Positions 11,887-24,362 of a stretch of 64,000 nt of DNA are shown here, in pieces. Numbering within the stretch: position 1 is the first letter of the stretch; every line of letters starts with the position of its first letter. A program made the translations under genes and the position numbers. The notes under the pieces were generated by a model. It had not been told where the DNA came from. It did no database searches and saw only the letters and a program-made list of their open reading frames with translations. The DNA is from Erodium maritimum (Eukaryota; Streptophyta; Magnoliopsida; Geraniales; Geraniaceae), in the NCBI GenBank assembly GCA_963921825.1, contig OY997592.1, positions 59,168,336-59,232,335 of the forward strand, written 5' to 3'.

Positions 11887-14065
11887 CACCATCCTCAAAA
11901 CCTTACTTCCATCTAAGTCGCCGCCTCCCTTCCTTCTCCCCATCGCCGATGACGATAGTTGGATCTGACTTCGGGAGTTGTCGGCGACGGTCTCCTTCCC
12001 CCCTTTCTTCCCCCTTTTGTCCTCTCCTTCTTCTCTTTTCCCTTTCCCCTTCGTTTTGCTTCGATCTGGTTCTTTGGCTCGCTGGACCACGACCTTCACC
12101 GATGTTGTTGGGCCTCGACCTGATAGTGGAATAGTTCTTCCCGGTGTTGTTGAGGTTCCGACCTTGTGGTGGAGTACAGTAGCTAGGACGTTCCCCCTTC
12201 ACTCCTTCAATGCCTAGATCTGTTTCGCCGTCGGTGTAAGTTCTCACCGGAGCTCGGAAGTTCTTTTCGGGCTGTGGAGGTCTCAAATGGTCGCGATGTT
12301 GGCTCGACCAGCGTGTTGCAGGAGTGGAAGTCATGGGGGTTCTTCTACAAAGACCTCTCATGGCTTCCACGATCCAAATCTGGACATTCGCCGGTGTGAG
12401 TTCTCGCCGGAGCTTGGAAGTTCTGTCCAGGCTGTGGAGGTCTCGAATGGTCGTGATATTGGCTCAACCAGCATGTTGTGGCTGTGAAAGTCGTGTGGGT
12501 TCTTCTACAAAGACCTCTCATGGCTTCCTCGATCCAGGTCTTGACTTTTGAAGCTTCAGTCTTTGGTGCTGCTCACGGTTCCTAGGTCATCGGTAAGTTT
12601 TGGAGCTTGCTCTGTTTTTTGGCCTTGGTGGCCGGAGTCTCGATCTCGTCCCGTTGCTTTGGTTGTAGTCTTGGCAGCGATTCGTGGCCTTGATGGAATT
12701 CTGGAAGTCCGTATCTTGGTGGCGGGGTCATCCAAAGCGAGTAAGTCGGATTCTTGGGTCCTCACTGGTGTCGGTTTCTGTTGATTCGGAACAAGTTTGG
12801 CCTTTGGTGTGGCGTTGCGCTTCTCGGATAGCTTTGGTGTCAGTTCTGTCCGGATTCGGATTGTCTCGTGCTCGGTATCATTACAAGCCTTCCCCTTTTG
12901 GTCCTCGCTTGGTTTTAGACGGTGAGGAGTACCGTTCACGGTTTCGGAATGCACAGCTCGAGTTTCATCTTTGGACTCCGGGAGTTCTGACTTGCTGCTG
13001 CTTGCTTGGAGGTTTGAGCTCGTACTCGGTAGAAATACCGGTCCTCCCTCTATGGGCCTTTTCTCGGTGTTGACCGGATTTAAGTTTCGGAGGACAGAGT
13101 ACGAGCTCTAATGTCTAATCTGTCACTCGCGGTCTCGACGGTGGAACGTCTTTCGGGTCATTGGAGGTGTCTAGTTCCAGCCCTAGTCGTGGGATGCGCT
13201 TCTTCATCCTACAAGGTGTGGATCGTTGCGAAGATGCTCTACATGCTCTGGTGGTTCGTCTTGTTGCCCGGCGTTTTACTTCAAATCCGATCGTAGGACG
13301 CGTTTCTTCATCCATCTAGGTGTTGATCGTCGTGGATCTAGCGGTTTGTTCAGGTACTGATACTAGTATATCCCTCTCTTCAGCTTAAGATTTGTGTGCC
13401 CGCATTACCCCTTTATCGATTCTGTTTGATATTCATTCGCTTCCTTTCACTTTTGTGGGTAGGACTTGTCGGCTTAAGGTGTTGGCCTTCGGTAAATGGT
13501 TTGGCCATTATGCCTTTCAGATGTTTACTTTCAGATTTGTTTTAGGGGTTTTTGTGTTCGGGTTGGTATTCCTCATCGGATATGTCTGTCGCTAGCAGTG
13601 CTGGCCGCCGACGTGTTAGTGTTCGTCTCCTAGTCTGTGTGACAGGATGATGATCCAAATGAGACAAGATGTTCTACTTTCTTAGGTTGTTGGTTGGTTT
13701 TTTTGTCAGTATCGTTGGTGCTTAAAGGTTGAAAAATCCGGGTTAAAGACCTTTTGTTTTGTGCGCTTCATGGTTGCAAAAACTGGGTGTTAGACCTTCT
13801 ATTTTACTGGGTTTGTTCTTCGTGATTGTAAAATCTGGTTTTTAGACCTTCATTGTCAGTTTGCTCCCATGTCGGGATGTCGAGGTTCCTTCTAGAGGAA
13901 TGCTCTTTCATGTTTCAGGTTATTCCCCTTGTTGGGATTGTCTCGAGGCTGAGCTAATATGCCAGTGTTCGACTTTCAGGTCTGTAGCTAGACCATCATC
14001 ACCGTGTACTCCTCTTTTACCTCATGAGAGGTTTTAATTTAAATTTGCATTGCTGATAAAAAAAT
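11887..14065 (+). mobile_element. LINE-like retroposon with 16-bp target duplication
   Basis: The element ends at its right side with ttgcattgctgataaaaaaa, the usual 3' end of plant LINEs. It is flanked by the 16-nt repeat atgaacgcaa(t/c)catct at 11871-11886 and 14066-14081, differing at one base. The 2.18-kb body is GC-richer than its surroundings and T/G-rich on the plus strand, with no endonuclease or reverse transcriptase homology and no long intact frame. It contains a 160-bp tandem duplication (12226-12545). It is probably a 5' leader/ORF1-derived, non-autonomous LINE. Confidence 0.7.
12226..12545. repeat. two tandem copies of a 160-bp unit
   Basis: Two adjacent diverged copies, each starting (t)cggtgt(a/g)agttctc and ending with ctctcatggcttcc(a/t)cgatcc followed by about 20 bp, spaced exactly 160 bp apart. 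Lies inside the LINE-like element. Confidence 0.8.
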
Positions 14066-14338
14066 ATGAACGCAACCATCTGTAAGGGCACAACCAGAAG
14101 ACGGAGCAGTATCAAGAAATCACAGCCTCAAGACGCGGAACAACCACTTATGGATCCCACATGGATCGAAGAAATACAAAGAAAGAACATTCCTATGATA
14201 GGAACCTCCGCAACCCGACAAGAGAGTAAACCATACAATGAAGGTCTAATTAACCAGATACTTTCTCATGTTGAACTCAAGGAATTTTGCCTCAACGTCG
14301 AACAGACTCTTGTTAGATCACAAACATGTACAAAGTAG
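14066..14338 (+). CDS. small hypothetical open reading frame
   Basis: A 90-residue frame starts with the ATG inside the right-hand copy of the LINE target duplication. The product is hydrophilic, has no signal peptide or recognised motif, and ends TLVRSQTCTK. The LINE inserted so that the ATG is duplicated and kept intact here, while whatever lay upstream is now 2.2 kb away. I cannot tell whether it is a last exon, a pseudogene piece or chance; no homology is recognised. Confidence 0.2.
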   Translation: MNATICKGTTRRRSSIKKSQPQDAEQPLMDPTWIEEIQRKNIPMIGTSATRQESKPYNEGLINQILSHVELKEFCLNVEQTLVRSQTCTK

Positions 14339-15294
14339 TATAAGGCGTTGATATCGATTTTTCGTAAAAAATTTATGACCCCACTATATTGCGTATATCC
14401 TTTGGAATACAAATACTACTATGCAATACACGTTTTCTATGTACAACGTTCAAATGACGTTGTTCAGAACAAAAATGGTTGTGTCTGTTCATGGAAGTCA
14501 CACATATTTATTTGCTAACAGTTAAATAATTGTCAATAGATAATAAAATATGAATCCAAAATTAAAAATCAAACACACACGCCTATGTTTATAAAATGCC
14601 CAAGTTTCATAGTCTTGATTAATATAAGTTATACGAGACCCATGGTATATTTACTAATGTCTTGATTACTTGGTATATACTTTATTTAATCTTACTTAAG
14701 ATAATAGGAGTGAAATTAGCCGCTGGCAAGCCATCTTGGCATTCTTTCCTTTCCCTAATTTTCTATACCTCCTTCTCACCTTCTGACCATTCAACTTCTT
14801 CAGGCTTTGATCGTATAAATTTCGCGTCAAATTTGCTTCACTCCCACAAATCTCTGCGATTCCTGCAACCGGGCTCTTCGAATTCAATTTCTTCTGTTGC
14901 CCTCCGTCTCTCATCAGGTAACCTATGCGCTTCCGATCACTCTCTCGAGCTTCTCCATTCCTCGGCGGTAAATTTCGGTCACTCGATTCCAGCGTCGTTC
15001 CGGTGCCGAGGTTCAAGGCACCTCCAGCTTTTGTTCCACGCAATACATTTCGCATCGATTTCGTCTCTCGCTCCTCGGTTCACGGACCAATTCCGGAGAT
15101 CGAGTTTCAGTCTCCGACGAGGGTTTTTATGGAGGTTTGGGATTTCTGACTTCGCCTATCAATTACGTGCAACAAAATCCCTTATTTATGGGTTAGTTAT
15201 TGGTTAAGCACGATTCTGTTACTATATACTTGAATGAATGATTTGATTTGTCTTTCAAAAATTTACTCTGTTATGACAGTGTCTGCTCAGTAGG
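14339..15294. other. AT-rich DNA passing into a leader-like C/T-rich patch
   Basis: 14339-14700 is AT-rich with nothing recognisable. 14740-14920 is C/T-rich and ends with a good donor context (catcag|gtaacc at about 14920), as in a 5' untranslated exon followed by an intron. This would suit the start of the tentative gene at 15295. Confidence 0.3.
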
Positions 15295-18200
15295 ATGGCC
15301 TGTATTCGTAGCTATCTACCTGCTCATATTAGATATCAACCGCCTCAAGTAATGGCTCTCAAATCCATGTTTTAATTGGATCGTTCTTCATTTCAGTATC
15401 ATTTTGTTATTGCAGAAATTAATTATGCGTCGTCCAATTGCTTTTTATGTTTGATGGTTTAGTTACGATTTATGTTTTCTATGTTCCTTGGGAAATCATG
15501 TCAACTTTCCTGCAACCGGTCTCTTTGAATTGATTGTTTCATACTGATTTTTTTTGGGTTTCGTAGTGCAAATTTCTGGAACAGTTGAACTCGATTTTGG
15601 TTGAGCAATCGATTGGACGGTGAACTCACCCTCACGACTTAGTTGGGTACTTTTTGGTTGTGTTTTGGTTCATTATGTTACCCCTTTTTATATGAATCAA
15701 AACTCAACCAAAAAATTGAGGTACTCTTTTTATATGAATCTCTCGCAAAATTTCAGGTACTCTGTTTCACATTATTATATTTTCTTTAGAATTTTTTTGG
15801 TTGAGCTGGTAGTTCCTGCTTCCTTTTTTTCCAATGGGTTGTTGAATCCATGAAAATATTGTGTGACCTATTTTGTTTGGTTGCAACCATAGGTGAGCAT
15901 TTAGCTTTGTGTATGTGGTAGTTACTGAATCAGGTACGATCCTACCCTATGTTCTGTGTTGATAATTTAATCGAACGGTGTTGTGTAATTTTAGTAATTA
16001 GAATGTTGAAACTTTGAAAATTCAGTCCGATCATCGGGGTGTTCTACAATTCTTGCAAAGATTCTAAGTCAGGCCATTAATGGTAAGGATTATAAGATTA
16101 TTGTGTAAAAGCTTCTAGGATTCAATAATCAATCAAATTATCAGTGGTGCTTTTGGTTGTGTTTTGGTTCATTATGTTACCCCTTGCGCAAGATCCTTTG
16201 CTTGCTTGAAAGTGGTCATTTTTTTCTTTATGCATCTTACATTTTCTTTTGGATTATACTATTCGTCTTAGTAGTTGGCTACTCATTATGCTTATGGAGT
16301 ATAAATCATGTTGTTATACATTACATGTTATTCCAATCAAGGCCTATTTTTTTGGGTTATGGTGATATTGATTGTGTAATTTTTTTTGTGCTGTGTTTTT
16401 GTGTTGTTCGGATAAGAGTTCTTGGTTTTCTGTCTCTGGTGTTGGTTTTCTATTTTTCCTTTGGTTGGTATTTGTACTGATAGATATTTGAGCATTATCT
16501 AATGGTTTAATTGTTTTTCTTTTCTTCCTTTGGTTGATAGATATTTCTCTAAGTTTAGGCTCATTCAGATATATTCGTTGATGAAAAGGTCGGAATTGCT
16601 CTAATTCAATTTGCCTCTTTATACATTATATTTGTTGGGTTGTATTATTTTTTACCTATGGTTGTTGCAGAAGTGTTTAGTATGTTTTAATACTGGCACC
16701 TGTATTTGTTTGTGTCCTTTCTTCAAATGGGTTGTCATAGTTGATTTGCTTTAGATATAGTTGCATGTTTCATTGAAACACATTTCTAAGAGGCCTTTTT
16801 GTCCGTTCAAAAAAATAAGAGATCCTTTTGTGACATAAAGTTTCATTGGATTTGAAGGATGGCTGGGAATGTAAGATTTGAATTAAGTTCAGCTAGCCTA
16901 GAGGAATTGGCTTTTTCTCGGAACTATCCAAAATTACACAAATGACATTTTGTGTTTTATAAAACTTTTTATTCGCCAAAATGAAAATTGTATTGATATT
17001 TTTTTCGTGTACTTTGTTATCCTAAAAATTCATGAGCTGTATCCCTAAATCATTACTGAATCTATTAGTTAAGGTAGGACTGTGAGAGCAAATCGAGTTC
17101 TGGCATGTTTTCCCAATTTCGTTAGCAGTAGAATAAACTGCATAATTTCTATCCATTATTGTGTCTCTCGCATGGAAGATTGTGGGATTGACTGCAACAT
17201 GTTTTAATATCTTTTTGTACTTTCTATATTTTTTGTACAATCCAACGATCATGTTTTGTTCTTTAAGACAATTCTTTTGTAGACGGCAGTTGCAAGATGC
17301 TTCGAAAAGAGGTCGGTGGAGAACAAATGTACTTGCTGCAAAATTTAGTAATGTACTTCAAATTCACTTTTTCTTAATTGTATTTAATGATTAACCGTTC
17401 ACTTTTGGTCCTTTGCTTGCATTTCTTTTCTTCTAGAATGACACATTATATGATGTACCTTGAAGTAGTCCTAAGCAAAAATGAATTAGCTGACAACGGA
17501 GTGTCGCTTTTGACTGTAAAAGTGTTAATGTTTTAGCATTATTTTTTCCCTATTCATCAACCATGCAGTTGATCTACATTCCGAAATTCTTATATCAGGC
17601 ACTCCAAATACTGATCAAGTACCTTTTTCTTTTATAGAGGGTCATGCCAATTGTAGGCTCCTTATCTTACGTTTCTGTGTAAGTTATCTTCGATTATACA
17701 CATCAAGCTGTAATTAACATAAATATCTGTTTTACGATGAAACCCTATAGATGATATTTTCTGTGTGGTTTACTTCTTCCCTAATTTAGTCGTTCTTATA
17801 GTTTAGAGTTTATGGCATGCTCTAAGTTTTGTCTTGAATGTTAATTAAGTAGTGTTAGTAACATGCTTGACTGATCATTTGTTATTCTTTTGAATCACTG
17901 ATAAATGAGGATGTAAAAGGAAATGGAGTGAAAATTGTAATGAAGAGAAAATGGGTTTTGTTGGGATTTTGACTATATATCTGGTTACCTGGAAGTCTAG
18001 AAAAAATGGTTTGGTATATGTTTTTTGCCCAGTTTGAGAATGAAGTGGTGCTCTATTGTTAGCTCATTTATCATTACAAAAGTTTGTCATTGTTAAAGTT
18101 GGATGTGCAAGACATGTAATATTATTGAGAACATTATGAGTTTGTATAATTAATGGGGTCGACTCTATTCAATTATAGATGCTATGATTGATGGGGGGCT

Positions 18201-20681
18201 AATGCAGATTGTATAAGTGCTATAGTTACTCAGATTTGATTTATGCAAAGTGTGGTGTCATGCCTTTGGACTTAAGCTCTGTAGTATAAACATGAAAAAT
18301 ATGTTCAGATATTAATCTCACATGCAAACGAAATTACAACAGAGAAATGCAATGTAGTTTTTAAGTGTTTGTTTGTAATCAGTTCTACAGTGAGGAAGAG
18401 GGTTTATTGACTTTTGGTTCTACAGTGAGGAAGATATCTAATTGACTTATGTGATGAGAATTGGATTAGAGATTAAAATTTTATTTTTATCATAGTGATA
18501 TTATATTACAAGAGAATTAGGTATTCTTGGACAAGCATATTTATGCATTTTCTGAATTTAGTTATATTCATTCTACATATCAAATTCTCATTGTTGGTTT
18601 ATTTGCAAATTTCTTGGTGTTTTTTTTATTAGTTCTGCAATGAGGAGATGACTGATTGATTTTCTGTCATGGGAAATGGATTAGAGGTTAAAAATGTACA
18701 TTATCAGATGATTATACATTATAAGGGAATTAGTTGTCCTTGGAAAACATATTATAACATTTTCTATGTTTAACATTTTGTAACTTTGGTTGTTTAACAC
18801 AAACTGATATACTCACATGTGGGTTGTTTTTGTTTATACAGTGATCATTATGGAGCCATCAACATCGAAACTATGAATTCCATTTATGGTACAAATGATT
18901 TGGTTCAAGTGAAATGGGTAAATGGTCTATCTCTTTGTTGGTTGCTGGAATATGTAGTGCTCTTTTGTGGTTTCTTATCAAATGATCTAAAAGGGTTGCT
19001 GGAGTCCTCACAGCCTCATGTCTCTTTCTAGCTTCGCCTCTTATTCTTCAAGTTTTATGGTAACATAGACTCTGATCTCTTGCTTCCATTTCATTAACAA
19101 TTTTAATTTCTACTTAGTTGATGATACAACTCTACAAGTTGTGATCTTTTGTGTTAGTTTCTTTTATTCATCTTATTATCAAAGAAACAAATAGGTTCCT
19201 TTTTCCCGTTTAATTATGTCTTAGTTTTCGATTTCTGTACTCAATATCAGTTAGCTCTGCATCAAATTTCCAGATTACTATGAATCAAGATTGTCGAAGG
19301 AAGTTTAATACTTTGTACTGCTAAGGTTTCCTTTCTTCAGTTACTAAATATCGATCTTGAATCCGTTACGTGGCACTTCCATTGATGCATCTTTTTATTT
19401 GATACAGGGTGGAATGGACTGACCATTCTACTTGAAAACTGGGAGGTAATCATCTGCCAACTTATATTTTTATTAATTTTTATTAAAATGAAATATTTTA
19501 TTCTGGAAATTCTTATATACATACATCTTTTGTGAAACAAGGCAAGTATGCTGTGAATTGCCACTATAATCACCTTGAGAGGTGTGGTACGATTTGAACC
19601 TTGAATTTTGGTAGGATATTTAGATATAGTTTAACTTCTGCCTTTATATCCCTGATATTCTGCTGTAATAAGTTAGTTCCATTATACTTCTCCAGCAACC
19701 TCTCTGAACCTGGGATAGGTGACTCCAGCGGCTTCTATTCATCGAACAATTGAACGTGGATTGACTCACTCTTCATAAACTGAAAATTGTTTGTATTGTG
19801 TTCACTGAAGTGCTTCTAATTGATTGAAGAAGTTATATCAAATAAATGATTTCTCATTTAGTGGATATATGTAACTTTTTGTGACCATCAAAGTGTCGAA
19901 CTCCAGTGAAGCTATAGAAGAACTGAGCATTCTCATTAGCACCCAAATAATGAACAAGAGTTTAATTTCTTCTTTTAATGTCTAGCCCTATTTGTTCAGT
20001 TTCTATTTTGAATTTTGTTATCGTTACAGATTTGACTACGAAACTCTTCAATTCCTGAAATGATTTCTGCTTTCCTAGAATTTGAAATTGTTGATCTAAA
20101 TCAGATCTGACTTGAGAGGGTTTATGAGATCATAATCTATCTTTTTTGTTCGTGATATCGCAGAGAAAATTTTGGAATTTGGACTTTAAATCCTTGCTCT
20201 TTGTTTCATTAATGCTAGACTCATCCTTCCTTTATTTTATCCGTATCTTGCTTCTGTACTCATCTTTATACTGCTCTATTTCTTTACCAGTAATAAAATC
20301 GTTTTTCTTTTGGAGCAAAAAAAGAATAGACAATGATCTTTCATCTTGAGCTTTTTCCTCTTCCGAACGACAACACGCGGGCATTAAATTTTCCCCAAAT
20401 CATTACAATGTCCAGTTGCAATGTTTTATTGGGCGGTTTTCTTGTTTCTTAGTCAGTTGCGGTTCACTATAGGTCGTAACACTAATATAGAGCTTATGTA
20501 GGGAGATGACTTGTGCAGGAGGTGGAAGATGGTGGGTTTTCTTTCCTATATACCATGTAATGTGTCGTATGTGTGCTGTTTTTTCAGTGTGACTTGACAT
20601 TTTCTTGAAATTTTTGGGCCTTTTCAGGTCTTGACTCTACCTAAAGAACTACTTCTAAATGATGGAAACTTGGAGCATTGA
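15295..20681 (+). CDS. tentative multi-exon gene, product not recognised
   Basis: Several short segments have AG and GT flanks and open frames. The first chain keeps phase: 15295-15348, 15567-15619, 16026-16067, 17283-17347, 17569-17678, giving pieces such as KFLEQLNSILVEQSIGR, DASKRGRWRTNVLAAKF and DLHSEILISGTPNTDQ. A second chain also keeps phase: 18842-18924, 19408-19445, 20628-20681, giving DHYGAINIETMNSIYG, WNGLTILLENWE and the end LTLPKELLLNDGNLEH. The two chains do not join in phase as written (phase 0 at 17678, phase 2 needed at 18842), so an exon is missed or one segment is wrong. The surrounding DNA is T-rich on the plus strand, as in plant introns. I do not recognise the protein. 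The donor at 16067 (gtcagg) is weak. Confidence 0.3.
15645..16192. repeat. duplicated 30-bp phrase
   Basis: The phrase ttttggttgtgttttggttc and the following attatgttacccctt occur at about 15653-15688 and again at about 16151-16186. Origin unknown; it lies in intron-like DNA. Confidence 0.6.
18390..18780. repeat. diverged direct repeat of about 170 bp
   Basis: Two diverged copies, beginning ttctacagtgaggaag near 18412 and ttctgcaatgaggaga near 18632, share a series of blocks (ggattagagattaaaa / ggattagaggttaaaa, then attatacatt or similar, then an attaggt/attagtt and cttgga stretch). Suggests an old duplication in intergenic or intronic DNA. Confidence 0.5.
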
Positions 20682-20877
20682 GGACTTGAGGATCTGGCAA
20701 AGTCGACTTTTTTGAACGATCCTGAATGTGTCGTTCTTGAAAGTGAATGTCATGACCTTTCATTACTAACACAACCGTTTTTTATCGTCCATCACATGTT
20801 TAACGTATTACATACAATCGTACACTATTTTTACCAACTTCTACAATATGAAGCTTCCCACACATTTTTACGACTTT

Positions 20878-20908
20878 CACCGCGCATCGCGCGGTGCCCA
20901 CACCTAGT
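20878..20908 (+). mobile_element. Helitron 3' terminus
   Basis: A perfect 8-bp stem, caccgcgc (20878-20885) with gcgcggtg (20889-20896), around a 3-base loop is followed 7 nt later by CTAGT (20904-20908) and then a host T. A GC hairpin shortly before CTRRT, inserted before T, is the signature of Helitron 3' ends. The 5' TC end was not located, so the body is undefined and may include some DNA upstream of 20878. Confidence 0.6.
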
Positions 20909-21979
20909 TAGAGTAAAGACACAGCTATATAAGCACATCATTTTGTTCTATACTTTATTAATGTGGTATCAACAACATTTACACAAACTAAAATATTCCT
21001 ACAACTCTCTCATGTTGAATACTCTAGGAAGAGCTCACGCCGATCTGATATGCTTCTTTAGTTGACATACGTGAAAAGTATAGTGGATTTTGGAGCTGGC
21101 TGGAAGATCGAGCTGATAAGTTACTACGCCTGTCCTGCGTAGAATGGAAAAGAGATCATAAAATTTGGGGTTCAGCTTCTGATTCAAATGATAAGCCAAG
21201 GATGAGGTCTCTGACCTCGAAGATCCTGTCAAAGCGGTTGCGATCTGCTTAGGACTTCATACGGTGTTGAGCTCGTGAGAGATGGAAGCGGACTAGCTTT
21301 AAAGCATCTACAACGCTCGTGATTTAAGATTTAGTGAATCGCGAACCGCAAGTACCACCGCTATGGGTATGGGTAGCGTGCGACTCGGGGTTCACGATTC
21401 ACTAAACTGCGAATGGTGAATCGCTAGTGACCAATCAAAAGGTGCCACGTGGCTTCTAATAAACTCGATTTTGTGCAAACGATGTCTATAATATACAAAT
21501 TTATAGTCATTAGGTTGATATTGTTCTATAAAAATTATTTAATGTCATTGATCACAAAAAAAATTGATTTACACTTCGAATCGAAACGAACAAAAACCTA
21601 GCAAACAAGAATCCCTAGTGAACACCCATTATGAACCCCACGCAGTGGTAGGGTTCCTTGAATGTGAAGCCCTTCATATGAAACTCACCACTATACATGC
21701 TTTTAGAGCTTCTTCTTTGGCCTCAAGGCTATTATCCATTATGGCGATATCAATAATGCCAGTCAAATAAGGAATCAGGGTCGGGAAGGCTGACCATAGG
21801 CTTCATAACGTGTAGTTTGAATTGCAGTGTGAAACGCAGAGCTCTTTACAGGTTCTCGCACCAGTATGACCCTTGTACCATCATCTTCTACGGAGGAGGG
21901 AGAATCCTCGTCACCAACAAGTTAGTATCGGTACAAAATTATGTTGCTTAGAAGACTCGATTTCTTCTGCTACTCAATT
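20909..21979. other. transposon-rich spacer without a clear gene
   Basis: Near 21304 the sequence aagcatctacaacgctcg resembles a PIF/Harbinger terminal repeat, and 21330-21430 has a locally inverted arrangement of gtgaatcgc-like words, but I could not find a matching far end or target duplication. The rest is unassigned. Confidence 0.3.
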
Positions 21980-22860
21980 ATCACAAGTTGAACAGACTTT
22001 TCATGGGTGAGGATCGGTGCCCTCCTGCATCCAAACCTTCCGCTGCAGACTCCACCATCCAAGTACCCAATCCTGAGTATGAAACGAGTAGTCAACGGGA
22101 TCAATCGCTCCTATCATGGATTCTGTCCTCTTTGACCGAGACAACCTTCTCGTATATCATCGGAAAATCCATGTCCTTTTATGCATGGTAAACACTAACA
22201 AATACGTTTGGTTATGTATCTCATGTTGACAGCTTCTGCTCCACATTAAGCTTCAGTCTCTCTAATACAATGAGACCTCGATGCCTGATTATCTACAACA
22301 AGCCAAAGCCCTCGCTGACGAACTAGGTGCGACAAGTAGAATAATTTCTAACGCTTTTATTTTTTAGGAACATCAGTTCCGAGTACCATGGGATCATATC
22401 TGTCATTAATCAACGCGATACACCGATCATGTTCCATAAACTTCATGGCCACCTCCTAGCACATGAAATCCTACTTCATAGTTCTTATTAAGCTCTCTTA
22501 GCGAACACTCCCTTGGAAAATATTGCCTCTGTTGGATATTCTTCTCCTCCGCGGATAAGTCATGGGTCATACCACAATTATGTGGGCACCCCATGGTCAT
22601 TAATCTCATGGATGACAACATTGGTCCTCGCAAAATTATCGTAAAGATGGTCGCTCTTTCGGTCCAGAACAAATATGTGGGTATCGTAGTCACACAATAA
22701 ATTATTTTCGTCATCGTTACCAGCAATATCTGGCACAGCCGCAGGCGCACATGGCCTACCACCATCCCACTAATCCTTACTTGCATTAGGCCCCCGGGGC
22801 GTACCCCCCGCCTCCTGCACTTTGGTACCCGAACTTGGATACATCGCATCATATGAGCGC
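21980..22860 (+). pseudogene. decayed Ty1/copia gag polyprotein
   Basis: Plus-strand translation in shifting frames gives the order expected of plant copia Gag: PPASKPSAADSTIQVPNPEY, then RDQSLLSWILSSLTETTFSY, then YLQQAKALADEL-like DNA near 22290-22330, IFRNISSEYHGIISVINQRD near 22370, and FHELHGHLLAHEILLHSS-like DNA near 22430. A cysteine-poor remnant of the zinc knuckle (CGYRSHTINY) and a proline/tyrosine-rich linker follow, ending just where the protease would begin. Several frameshifts and stops; no LTRs were found for it. The domain is the UBN2/Retrotran_gag type. Confidence 0.7.
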
Positions 22861-22861
22861 G

Positions 22862-22922
22862 TGTTCTAAAAGTCGGCCTTAGGTGGGGATTAATCGGCGC
22901 TGAGGCGGAGATGTTTAGAACA
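22862..22922. repeat. small inverted-repeat element, ggcgg type
   Basis: Starts tgttctaaa and ends with its inverse tttagaaca, with ggattaatcggcgctgaggc-like DNA between. Related in sequence to the neighbour at 22949-23036. Confidence 0.45.
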
Positions 22923-22948
22923 ACGACCCGACTTTAACAAATCAGGTT

Positions 22949-23036
22949 AGTGTTGTAAAAATCGAGGACTAGTTACGCATTAATCAGCTCTAGGAGGGGG
23001 ATAAATCGGCGTCTAGGCGGGGATTTTTTCAACACT
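22949..23036. repeat. small inverted-repeat element, ggcgg type
   Basis: Starts agtgttgtaaaaatc and ends with the near-inverse gattttttcaacact, enclosing ataaatcggcgtctaggcgg. A MITE-like unit; no clear target duplication was seen. Confidence 0.5.
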
Positions 23037-24362
23037 AATATGATTTTATGTTTTTTTATATTAAATATTTAGGGTAAATTACAAATACATACCCTTAAGT
23101 ATGCACGTTTAACCGATGAATACCCTGAAGTTTAAAGTTAACTGATGCATACCCTGAAGTTTCATGTATTAATCCAGAACCCCTTCCGTCAGTCAGATCC
23201 GTTCGTTTACTATTCATTTTTTCAAAAATACCCAAACTACCCCCAACTACCTATCAACATTACGCATCATGCCATTACTTTTCTTTAACTACTTTAATTT
23301 TTCTTTACTCTTTATTTTTAATTTTTTTTCTTTATTGATTTTATCTATATTTTTAATTTTTTTTTAAAATCAATTTAAAAATCACATTTTAATTTCAAAA
23401 ATCATTTTTAGTTTTTTTTCAAAAAATCATATTTTTATTTAAAAAATTATATTTTTATTTCAAAATCAGTTTTTTTCTCCTTCTTTCTATTTTATTTATT
23501 TTATTTTTAAAAATAAGTTTCAATTATTTTTAAATCAGATTTTTATTTTAATAAAATCAGTTTTTATATCAATTTTTGTATCACAAATTATTTTTAAAAT
23601 CAGTTTTCAATTTTCAATAAAAAATAAAAAAGTAAATTTTAAAAACTTTTTATTTTTTTAAAATTCAATTTTATTTATAAAAAATCAATTTTATTTCTAG
23701 AAATCAATATTTATTTTTAGAAAATCAATTTTTACTTTTTAAAATTTCAGTTTTATTTTTAAAAAATTCGTAAAACTTCCCTTGAATCCTTTACAGACAT
23801 CGTCTTCTCCGTTCAGTGAACATCAAACTAGGAAAAAAAAATAGAAACAGTTTGGAATAGATGAGTTCGCCGGACCACGCCCTTTGGAATATCAAACATC
23901 AAACCGTCTGGAACATCAAACATCAAACTAAATCACAGATACCGTTTCAAAAAATTATACAGCCTGAGATGCAGAGAAGACGAACGAACGGAAAAATCTA
24001 GTCCAAGATCTCCTCGCCGACGTTGAGCTCGATTTCGGAAGAGATGAGTTCGCCGGACCACGCCAGTTCCAGATCCGGGCTGAGAACGACCGAAGGCGAG
24101 GGAAATAGTGTTCGCCGGATTCGGGCTGAGAGCGACGGGAGGCGAGCAAATCGTGTACGCCAGTTCCAGATCCGATCAGACCCGCCATAGTGTTCGCCGG
24201 ATTTACTGGCCTCAAGCTCCGATCTGGACGAGGACTTGAACCCCTCTCTCTTTCTCTTTGTTTTTTTTCCAGATCTGAGACATTCTTCCTCTCTGAACTA
24301 CGAACACGAACACCATGTTTAATAGAATAAATAATAAGAAAAACAAAAATATATATATTTAA

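Noticed and set aside
17619..17637. gt...ag segment between two exon-like pieces of the tentative gene
   Set aside because: It would be a 19-nt intron, too short for plants; the frame reads through it without a stop, so it was kept as exon.
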